NCBI GenBank assembly: GCA_003132825.1
Contig: PKYX01000269.1
Location: 11,393 to 16,472 of the forward strand
DNA: 5,080 nucleotides
DNA from: Acidobacteriaceae bacterium
GTDB lineage: Bacteria > Acidobacteriota > Terriglobia > Terriglobales > Acidobacteriaceae
Reading direction: 5' to 3'
Within the stretch, counting starts at the first letter, position 1; the number at the start of each line of letters is the position of its first letter. The notes below the pieces were generated by a model. The model was not told the DNA's origin. It made no database searches and saw only the letters and a list, made by a program, of their open reading frames with translations. Positions 1-5,055 of this stretch are shown piece by piece. The translations under genes and the position numbers were made by a program.

Positions 1-867
1 GGACGTGTGGACAATGCCATCGCCGTCCTCGATGCCAGACTCAAAACGGCTCCGGGCGATGCGGGGTCTTACAATCTGCTCTGCCGCAGCTACTTCGTGT
101 TGGGGAATTGGGATCGCGCGATTTCCGCCTGTGAGAAGGCGGTCGGTCTGGACGCCGGTAACAGCCGCGATCACCTCTGGCTCGGCCGAGCGTATGGCGA
201 GAAGGCAGCCGAGGCCCACTTTTTTACCGCTATCACGCTCGCCCAGAAAGTCCGCTCCGAATTTGAGACTGCGGTGCAGTTGAGCCCGAGCAATGTGGAT
301 GCGCGCTCGGATCTAGCCGAGTTCTACCTGGAAGCCCCTGGCATCGTGGGAGGGGGACAGGAAAAAGCCGAAGCCGAAGCGCGCAGTCTAGCCACGATTG
401 ATCCCGCCAAAGCGCACTGGGTGACCGCCCGCATTGCCCAAAAGAACCATGACGACGTCACGGCCGAGAAGGAATATCGGGCCGCGGTCGAGGCCAGCCA
501 GGGCGGCGCTCTCGCCTGGCTGAATCTGGCCTTCTTCTACCGCCGCAGCGAGCGCCTCGACGACATGGAAAATGCCATCAACCATGCCACCTCGGCCCAG
601 ACGAATGCGTCCGAAGTTCTCATGGAGGCGGCCGAGACTCTGATCGGCGCGGGACGTGATTTTCCCTACGCGGTTCAACTGTTGAAACTCTATCTGTCGA
701 GTCCCACGGTAGAACAGGCTCCCGCTTTTAAGGCCCATTACCTGCTAGGAACCATCCTTGAGAAACAAGGGAACCGAGAGCAGGCAGCAGAGCAATATCG
801 CGCCTCCCTTTCGATGGCCAAGAGCTTCTCGCGCGCGCAAGTGGCGCTCGAGAGGCTCAATCGCTGA
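1..867 (+). CDS. TPR-repeat protein, 5'-truncated by the window edge
   Basis: The frame is open from base 1 and ends at TGA 865-867, giving 288 visible residues. A GTG at 7 is available, but the frame continues to the window edge and the first residues (GRVDNAIAVLDARL) are already the second helix of a TPR unit, so the true start probably lies upstream. Several TPR-like helical pairs follow: about residues 20-53 (SYNLLCRSYFVLGNWDRAI, then EKAVGLD), 55-100, 136-167 (ending EKEYRAAVEAS), 168-200 (ALAWLNLAFFYRRSERLDD) and 241-283 (LLGTILEKQGNREQAAEQY). A glycine-rich insert APGIVGGG (about 110-117) separates two units. TPRs are protein-protein scaffolds and no enzymatic motif is visible. Any signal peptide or lipobox would be in the missing N-terminus. 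It is separated from the next gene by 250 bp, so a shared operon is doubtful. The family call is firm; the partner and the role are unknown. Confidence 0.85.
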   Translation, partial: GRVDNAIAVLDARLKTAPGDAGSYNLLCRSYFVLGNWDRAISACEKAVGLDAGNSRDHLWLGRAYGEKAAEAHFFTAITLAQKVRSEFETAVQLSPSNVDARSDLAEFYLEAPGIVGGGQEKAEAEARSLATIDPAKAHWVTARIAQKNHDDVTAEKEYRAAVEASQGGALAWLNLAFFYRRSERLDDMENAINHATSAQTNASEVLMEAAETLIGAGRDFPYAVQLLKLYLSSPTVEQAPAFKAHYLLGTILEKQGNREQAAEQYRASLSMAKSFSRAQVALERLNR

Positions 868-1041
868 CCTAGCTCCCCGTCCCGGGCAACTGGCGCCCCT
901 TGCAGCGCGATCCTTCCGGCCTCGATATTTTTGATGGTTGCTTTTGAGATCATTCCTTCTTTGCCGAAAGGTTGACCCGCCCCTCGGTCAGCGATCCGAG
1001 AGATCGGGCGACAACCCCGATTCCTGGCCAGGGAAACTCGT

Positions 1042-1094
1042 CAAGAGCCGTGCGTATTCTTGTCTCATTTACAATCGCCAGTTCTCGGCTCTTG
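1042..1094. repeat. Perfect 9-bp inverted repeat in the tolC-like gene leader
   Basis: CAAGAGCCG (1042-1050) is the exact reverse complement of CGGCTCTTG (1086-1094), with a 35-nt loop. Two G-U pairs (1041/1095 and 1040/1096) could extend it to 11 pairs in RNA. The right arm ends 11 nt before the ribosome-binding site at 1106. A candidate -10 box lies in the loop. It could be a split operator at the DNA level. As an RNA hairpin it would form only if transcription starts left of 1042. Rough counting gives about a 5% chance of such a match arising in a 250-bp region, so function is inferred, not shown. Confidence 0.4.
1070..1075 (+). promoter_or_regulatory. Candidate -10 box (TACAAT) for the TolC-family gene
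   Basis: TACAAT matches the sigma-70 consensus TATAAT at five of six positions, inside a locally AT-rich patch, 42 nt before the ATG. No good -35 hexamer sits 16-18 bp upstream (1047-1052 reads GCCGTG) and there is no TG extension, so activator help or a different promoter is possible. A TTGACC at 972-977 lacks a good -10 partner. Confidence 0.3.
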
Positions 1095-1105
1095 GTCCAT
1101 CCGCT

Positions 1106-1113
1106 GAAGGTGA
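1106..1113 (+). promoter_or_regulatory. Ribosome-binding site deciding the ATG at 1118
   Basis: GAAGGTGA resembles the AAGGAGG consensus and lies about 5 nt before the ATG at 1118. This start immediately precedes a signal peptide. Together these favour 1118 over the upstream in-frame ATG at 938. Confidence 0.7.
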
Positions 1114-1117
1114 AACT

Positions 1118-2440
1118 ATGAAATCCGTCTTGCGCTACGCTCTGTTGCTCTGGATCGCGCTCTCGGTCATCGCCTCTCTGCTTTCGGCCGTGCCCCAGCT
1201 CGCCGCCGAGCCTTTGCCCCTCAAGCGCGCCGTCGAGTTGGCGCTTGCGCATAGCACAACGACCGCTGCAGCCGGCGCAGACGAACAGCGCGTGTTTGCT
1301 TCCTACGTCGAGGCGCGCGATTCCTATCTTCCCCAGATCGTATTGGGTTCCGGATTGGGCGCCACCTGGGGCTACCCGCTCAGCCTCGAAGGTTCCGCGC
1401 CTTCGATCATCAACCTCAACGCCCAGTCCCCGCTCGTCAATTTCGCTTTGCGAGACTTCGTGCGGGCCGCCAAAAGCGAATATCAAGCCACCACGATGCA
1501 AACCAAAGATCAGCGGAATCAGGTCATCCAGGATACCGTGCTGAGCTACGCCGAGCTCAGCCAATGGGAGGCGGTCCTGAGCCACCTGCTAGAAACACGA
1601 GGCGATGCGCTTAAGACTGAACAGACGGTCAACCTGCGCCTGCAGGCGGGCGTAGAGAATGCGCTCGCCGGAACCCAGGCGCAGCTGACCACTGCGCGGG
1701 TCGAACTCCGCATTACGCAGGCGCATGCTGCGATCGAGGAACTCAGAGCAAAACTATCCCATTTGACCGGGCTGCCGGCTGACTCGATCGAGAGCGTGCC
1801 CGACTCCATCCCGCCTTTGCCCGAAGTCAAGCAGGCAGACAATCTTGCGAGCCAGGCCGCCCAGGCTAGCCCGCTCGTCCAGGCAGCGGAGGGTCGAGCC
1901 CTGGCGCTTGATCTCCAGGCCCGCGGCCAACATAAAGCGCTATGGCCCACCGTCGATTTCGCCGCCCAGTACGCACTGCTTGCGAGCTTCGACAACTACC
2001 AGCAGTTTTTCCGGCCGGGAAGCTTCCAGCAGCACAATGCCACGGTCGGAGTGGTCATTCGTTTTCCGTTCTTGAACCTGTCGCAACACGCCCACGCCGA
2101 AGCTGCCGACGCCGAGGCCTTGCATGCCCACAAGGAAGCCGAGGCCGCCAAGAATCAGGTATCGGAGGAGACTCTGAAGCTCGAGCGCTCGGTCGAAGAA
2201 CTGGCCGCAGCCCAGCATGTGGCCGACCTCGAATGTCAGATTGCCCAAGCCAATCTGCAGGCGCTCGAAACTCGCGTCGATGCCGGCACCGCCGCCCTGC
2301 ATGACGAAGCGGACGCGCGCAATCAGGTCAACGAGCGCTACAACGCACTTCAGGACTCGAATTTCGACCTGGAGCGGGCCCGCATCACCCTCCTGCGCTC
2401 GACCGGCGACTTGGAGAAATGGGCGAGGGGAGAGAACTAG
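1118..2440 (+). CDS. TolC/OEP-family outer-membrane efflux protein
   Basis: This 440-residue protein begins with a typical signal peptide: K2 and R6, a hydrophobic core at residues 8-25, and likely cleavage after the alanines at 29-30. No lipobox cysteine is present; the only Cys is at about 373, so it is not of the OprM-type lipoprotein class. The mature part shows the duplicated OEP organisation. Repeat 1 (about 33-220) has long alanine/glutamine-rich helices and a beta segment YLPQIVLGSGLGATWG (70-85). Repeat 2 (about 240-434) has strands LWPTVDFAAQYALL (275-288) and TVGVVIRFPF (309-318), then a coiled-coil stretch ending RVDAGTAALHDEADARNQV. The family forms trimeric channels that span the outer membrane and reach through the periplasm to an inner-membrane pump. 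Its length is usual for the family. No adaptor or pump gene lies within the window, so the substrate cannot be assigned. A 156-bp gap with its own promoter candidate separates it from hpnJ. Confidence 0.88.
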   Translation: MKSVLRYALLLWIALSVIASLLSAVPQLAAEPLPLKRAVELALAHSTTTAAAGADEQRVFASYVEARDSYLPQIVLGSGLGATWGYPLSLEGSAPSIINLNAQSPLVNFALRDFVRAAKSEYQATTMQTKDQRNQVIQDTVLSYAELSQWEAVLSHLLETRGDALKTEQTVNLRLQAGVENALAGTQAQLTTARVELRITQAHAAIEELRAKLSHLTGLPADSIESVPDSIPPLPEVKQADNLASQAAQASPLVQAAEGRALALDLQARGQHKALWPTVDFAAQYALLASFDNYQQFFRPGSFQQHNATVGVVIRFPFLNLSQHAHAEAADAEALHAHKEAEAAKNQVSEETLKLERSVEELAAAQHVADLECQIAQANLQALETRVDAGTAALHDEADARNQVNERYNALQDSNFDLERARITLLRSTGDLEKWARGEN

Positions 2441-2458
2441 CCGAACGAAGGCCCCTCG
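2424..2458. repeat. 7-bp inverted repeat straddling the tolC-like stop codon
   Basis: CGAGGGG (2424-2430) pairs perfectly with CCCCTCG (2452-2458) across a 21-nt loop that contains the TAG stop. The following bases have no T-run, so it does not qualify as an intrinsic terminator. It might still stabilise the 3' end of the transcript, or be chance. Confidence 0.2.
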
Positions 2459-2535
2459 AAGGTTGGTATTTATCTGGCCAATCCGTTGAAACTACATTGC
2501 TTAGGAAGAATCTGAGACGATCGATAGAGTCCCCC

Positions 2536-2564
2536 GGGAACCTGCCGATACACCGAAGGGAACC
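2536..2564 (+). repeat. Direct repeat GGGAACC spaced 22 bp, upstream of hpnJ
   Basis: GGGAACC occurs at 2536-2542 and 2558-2564, two helical turns apart. The second copy falls near the -35 region of the promoter proposed at 2574-2582. This is the geometry of an activator binding to one face of the helix, but a 7-mer repeated once in 156 bp is easily chance. Confidence 0.2.
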
Positions 2565-2573
2565 GACCCAGGA

Positions 2574-2582
2574 TGGTATGAT
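2574..2582 (+). promoter_or_regulatory. Extended -10 promoter (TGGTATGAT) immediately upstream of hpnJ
   Basis: TG-N-TATGAT is a good extended -10 element; TATGAT differs from TATAAT at one base. The -35 position 17 bp upstream (CGAAGG) is poor, which extended -10 promoters tolerate. Transcription would start near 2588-2590, only about 7-9 nt before the ATG at 2597, and no Shine-Dalgarno sequence lies between. The implied mRNA is nearly leaderless. A second promoter further upstream, or readthrough from the TolC-family gene, is not excluded. Confidence 0.45.
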
Positions 2583-2596
2583 AGTAACTTCAACTT

Positions 2597-4075
2597 ATGG
2601 CACTCAAAACCCTGTTCCTGAACCCGCCCTCCTTTGAGAATTTCGATGGGGGCGCCGGCTCGCGATGGCCCGCTACCCGCGAGATTGAATCTTTCTGGTA
2701 CCCGGTCTGGCTTGCCTATCCGGCGGGCATGCTGGAGGGTTCGCGTCTGCTCGATGCCCCGTCGCATCACGTATCGGCGGAGGAAACCATCCGGATTGCT
2801 CAGGACTACGAATTCCTGGTGCTATTCACCAGCACGCCCGGGTTCCCTGGCGATATCCGCCTGGTGCAAAAAATCAGGGAGCAGAATCCGAACATCAAAA
2901 TCGCTTTCGTCGGCCCCCATGTGACCGTCCTCCCGGAAAAATCTCTGAAGGATTGCCGCGCTATCGATTTTGTCTGTCGCAAAGAATTTGACCATTCCGT
3001 GACCGAGTTTGCGCAGGGTAAACCGCTCGAAGAGATTCTGGGCATCTCGTATCTGAAAGACGGCTCGGTCGTGCATACTCCCGACCGACCGCAGATCGAC
3101 AACCTGGATGCCCTGCCCCATGTCACCGACATCTATCGCCGCGATTTGGACGTAAGGCGATACAACGTTCCGTTTCTGCTCCATCCCTATGTTTCGCTCT
3201 ATACCACGCGTGGCTGCCCGGCCCAGTGCACTTTCTGCCTCTGGCCGCAAACCCTGAGCGGACATCCCTGGCGCAAACGCTCCGCCGACGACGTGGCCCT
3301 CGAAATGGCCAAGGCCAAGGAATACTGGCCCTATGTGAAGGAATTCTTTTTCGACGACGATACCTTCAACATCCAAAAGGCGCGCACCATTGAACTCTGC
3401 GCCAAGCTGAAACCACTGAAGCTAACCTGGTCCTGCACTTCGCGGGTTACCACCGACTTCGAAACGCTCAGGGCGATGAAAGAAGCCGGATGCCGCCTGC
3501 TGATTGTCGGCTACGAGTCAGGCGACCAGCAGATCCTGAAGAACATCAAGAAGGGCGCAACGGTTGAACGCGCGCGCCAGTTCACCAAGGATTGTCACAA
3601 ACTGGGTCTGGTGATTCACGGGGATTTCATCCTCGGATTACCGGGGGAAACCAGGGAGACCATCAAGAACACCATTGTTTTCGCCAAGGAGTTGGACGTC
3701 GAGACCATTCAGGTTTCGGTGGCCCATGCTTACCCCGGTACCGAGCTCTACGACCACGCCATCAAGAACGGTTTCATGGTGGCGGACACCAAAATGGTGG
3801 ACGAGGGCGGTCACCAGATGGTACAGGTCGAGTATCCCGACTTGCCGGCCGCGGAAATCCTCGACGCGGTGCATCGTTTCTACGACGAGTATTACTTCCG
3901 GCCCAAAGCGGCGTTCCGCATTTTGAGAAAAGCCGTGTTCAGTAACAGCGAGAGGAAGCGCCTCTATAAAGAGGCCAAAAGCTTTCTAAAGCTGCGCTCC
4001 CAACGCAACAAATGGGTCAAGGAAAAACGCGAGAAGGAAGCCGCCGCAGCTGCCACCGAGCCGGTTCAGGCCTAA
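2597..4075 (+). CDS. hpnJ: Hopanoid biosynthesis radical-SAM protein HpnJ
   Basis: This 492-residue protein follows the HpnJ family closely as I recall it: the opening TLFLNPPSFENFDGGAGSR, then REIESFWYP, LLDAP, the FFFDDDTF segment (250-257), LIVGYESGDQQILKNIKKG (302-320) and FILGLPGETRET (344-354). Residues 1 to about 145 form a B12-binding-type Rossmann domain with GPHVTVLPE at 106-114; the classical DxHxxG cobalamin-ligand motif is not evident. The radical-SAM core has C207, C211 and C214 (CxxxCxxC), which bind the 4Fe-4S cluster that cleaves S-adenosylmethionine. Genetic work on characterised hopanoid producers links HpnJ to conversion of BHT glucosamine to BHT cyclitol ether, a cytoplasmic or membrane-surface step after HpnI and HpnK. 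The ATG is fixed by an in-frame TAA at 2585-2587 and by the conserved N-terminus; it has no Shine-Dalgarno. After about residue 450 there is a lysine/arginine-rich tail ending in an alanine run. It heads a likely operon with two small permeases. Confidence 0.92.
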   Translation: MALKTLFLNPPSFENFDGGAGSRWPATREIESFWYPVWLAYPAGMLEGSRLLDAPSHHVSAEETIRIAQDYEFLVLFTSTPGFPGDIRLVQKIREQNPNIKIAFVGPHVTVLPEKSLKDCRAIDFVCRKEFDHSVTEFAQGKPLEEILGISYLKDGSVVHTPDRPQIDNLDALPHVTDIYRRDLDVRRYNVPFLLHPYVSLYTTRGCPAQCTFCLWPQTLSGHPWRKRSADDVALEMAKAKEYWPYVKEFFFDDDTFNIQKARTIELCAKLKPLKLTWSCTSRVTTDFETLRAMKEAGCRLLIVGYESGDQQILKNIKKGATVERARQFTKDCHKLGLVIHGDFILGLPGETRETIKNTIVFAKELDVETIQVSVAHAYPGTELYDHAIKNGFMVADTKMVDEGGHQMVQVEYPDLPAAEILDAVHRFYDEYYFRPKAAFRILRKAVFSNSERKRLYKEAKSFLKLRSQRNKWVKEKREKEAAAAATEPVQA

Positions 4076-4093
4076 GGGAAAGAAAGAACGGTT

Positions 4094-4534
4094 GTGACCT
4101 TCCGCAAGTATCTGGTGCTGGCAGGAGTGGCTGTGTTCGCGGCAGCCGGCGACTCTCTCATCTCCTGTGGCATGAAGCAGACCGGCGCCGTATCGCTCGC
4201 GCACTTACCCAGCATCATTTTGGCCGTGCTCAATCCTTCGGTTGCCCTGGGAGTGCTTTTTCTACTGGCATTCTTTGCCGCTTACATGATGACGCTTTCC
4301 TGGGCTGATTTGACCTACGTCCTGCCCGCCACTTCTGTCGGGTACGTGCTCTTGGCGCTGGTTGCAAAATTCCTGCTGCACGAGCATGTCAGTCCAACCC
4401 GCTGGATTGGAATTTTACTGATTTCGACGGGAGTGGCATTCGCGACCAGCGGGCCGGCATCGACTCCCGTCCCCCCAGCACGGGAAACAGAAAAGCTCGA
4501 TGCCGAAGCAGTATCGGTGGGGGGGCATCGGTGA
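4094..4534 (+). CDS. Small DMT-superfamily (EamA/SMR-like) four-helix membrane protein, first of a pair
   Basis: This 146-residue protein has four predicted transmembrane helices at about 6-25, 48-68, 73-94 and 104-119, the size and layout of a half-length DMT transporter. Marker motifs are GDSL followed by MKQTG (19-31) at the end of helix 1, SWADLTYVLPA (69-79) leading into helix 3, and LLHEHVSPTRW (94-104) before helix 4. The glutamate in helix 1 that drug-exporting SMR proteins such as EmrE need is not seen, which argues against a simple proton/drug antiporter and recalls lipid-linked-sugar flippases such as ArnE/ArnF. The last 28 residues are a proline-rich, then charged, hydrophilic tail that its partner lacks. 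The start is GTG, 18 nt after the hpnJ stop, preceded by a purine-rich stretch (4075-4089) rather than a strong Shine-Dalgarno. It very likely shares the hpnJ transcript. The substrate is unknown; transport of a hopanoid or head-group precursor is inferred from context only. Confidence 0.85.
   Translation: MTFRKYLVLAGVAVFAAAGDSLISCGMKQTGAVSLAHLPSIILAVLNPSVALGVLFLLAFFAAYMMTLSWADLTYVLPATSVGYVLLALVAKFLLHEHVSPTRWIGILLISTGVAFATSGPASTPVPPARETEKLDAEAVSVGGHR
4516..4525 (+). promoter_or_regulatory. G-rich ribosome-binding site / G7 tract before the second permease
   Basis: GGTGGGGGGG ends 5 nt before the GTG at 4531 and is the only candidate Shine-Dalgarno for the second permease gene. Bases 4519-4525 are seven Gs read as G GGG GGG in the frame of the first permease, which is also the register of a -1 slippery heptamer. 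The ribosome-binding role is the simpler reading. Confidence 0.4.
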
Positions 4535-4911
4535 GGTCTGTGTACGCCTGGAGCGCCATCGCGGCCATCGTGCTGACCTCGGCCATCGGCGACGTGCTGC
4601 TGGCGCGGGCCATGAAGCAAGTGGGCGACGTGGGCGCATTGTGGCGCCGTACCAACCTGTGGATCGTGGTCGGGCGCATTCTGCGCAACCCTTACTTCCT
4701 GCTCGGCGTCATGGCGATGACGGTCGCTTTCTACAGTTTGCTATTCGGCCTCTCCTGGGGCGATGTCAGCTTGGTGGCGCCGGCCTCGGCCTCACTTACA
4801 TTCATCGCCAATGCAATCGGGGCCAAGATCTTCTTGCATGAACGCGTGGACCGCCGCCGCTGGCTGGCGGCCTTGTTCGTGGCCGCGGGCGTGGCACTGC
4901 TCGCGGCCTAG
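4531..4911 (+). CDS. Small DMT-superfamily (EamA/SMR-like) four-helix membrane protein, second of a pair
   Basis: This 126-residue protein has predicted helices at about 6-24, 55-74, 79-100 and 110-125. It is paralogous to the preceding gene: GDVLLARAMKQVG (20-32), SWGDVSLVAPA (75-85) and FLHERVDRRRW (101-111) align with the same landmarks there. The start chosen is GTG 4531, whose bases overlap the upstream TGA (GTGA), the usual sign of translational coupling; GTG 4540 is an alternative three codons later. It ends at TAG 4909-4911 with no C-terminal tail. The loops after helices 1 and 3 are rich in arginine (R39, R40, R49, R52; R105, R108-R110). By the positive-inside rule this places them in the cytoplasm and both termini outside. 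Paired half-size DMT proteins generally act as heterodimers in the inner membrane. As in its partner, the SMR helix-1 glutamate position is not acidic. The substrate is inferred, not shown. Confidence 0.85.
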   Translation: MRSVYAWSAIAAIVLTSAIGDVLLARAMKQVGDVGALWRRTNLWIVVGRILRNPYFLLGVMAMTVAFYSLLFGLSWGDVSLVAPASASLTFIANAIGAKIFLHERVDRRRWLAALFVAAGVALLAA

Positions 4912-5055
4912 CACGGCGCCTTCACCCCGACCACGCATCCGAACTCCGGTCTCCCGAGAATTCGGGGAAAGCTGTGGCTGGCACATGGCCCGCGGCCTCG
5001 AATGGGTGCGTTCGGCCTGCATCCGACGGCCAGATGGGATTGAGATGGGATCGAA
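4912..5055. other. Non-coding region after the permease pair, with weak hairpins
   Basis: No gene is supported in this stretch. CCCGA (4953-4957) pairs with TCGGG (4962-4966) around a GAAT loop. CCCCGA (4925-4930) could instead pair with TCGGGG (4962-4967), so two hairpins are mutually exclusive. Neither is followed by a T-tract, so a Rho-independent terminator is not supported. GCATCCGA occurs twice (4935-4942 and 5019-5026). Confidence 0.35.
5032..5051 (+). repeat. Tandem 9-bp direct repeat AGATGGGAT with 11-bp period
   Basis: AGATGGGAT occurs at 5032-5040 and 5043-5051, about one helical turn apart, ending just before the ATG at 5056. It may be an operator-like site or a local duplication. 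The period is close to the DNA helix, but only two copies are present. Confidence 0.3.

Larger units (their letters stand above)
868..1117. other. 250-bp intergenic region ahead of the TolC-family gene
   Basis: No convincing gene is seen here. The frame of the downstream gene stays open back to an ATG at 938, but the 60 residues it would add precede a typical signal peptide and look non-coding. The left part (868-937) is GC-rich with only short imperfect inverted repeats and no T-tract, so no intrinsic terminator can be called for the TPR gene. The right part (1030-1117) holds an inverted repeat, a candidate -10 box and the ribosome-binding site, which are listed separately. Confidence 0.6.

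Noticed and set aside
972..1000. Sigma-70 promoter built on TTGACC at 972
   Set aside because: No acceptable -10 hexamer lies 16-18 bp downstream; the bases there are GC-rich (TCCGAG).
938..1117. N-terminal extension of the TolC-family protein from ATG 938
   Set aside because: It would put 60 charged, non-family residues before a textbook signal peptide. The ATG at 1118 has a good ribosome-binding site and is immediately followed by the signal peptide.
950..1585. Long minus-strand open frame (211 codons) opposite the TolC-family gene
   Set aside because: It is a composition shadow: it overlaps the start and signal-peptide region of a well-supported gene and its translation shows no recognisable domain.
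2424..2475. Rho-independent terminator after the TolC-family gene
   Set aside because: The 7-bp stem has a 21-nt loop and no following T-tract, so only an inverted repeat is reported.
2419..2637. Small + strand frame bridging the TolC-family gene and hpnJ
   Set aside because: It overlaps both genes in another frame, lacks a ribosome-binding site and its product shows nothing recognisable.
2822..3376. Minus-strand open frame (184 codons) inside hpnJ
   Set aside because: It lies entirely antisense to conserved HpnJ sequence and has no family features. GC-rich genes commonly leave such frames open.
4094..4911. Frameshifted single full-length EamA permease (broken gene)
   Set aside because: Each half is a complete four-helix unit, and the second has its own start and spacing. 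The GTGA overlap is normal coupling, and the charge pattern favours separate subunits.
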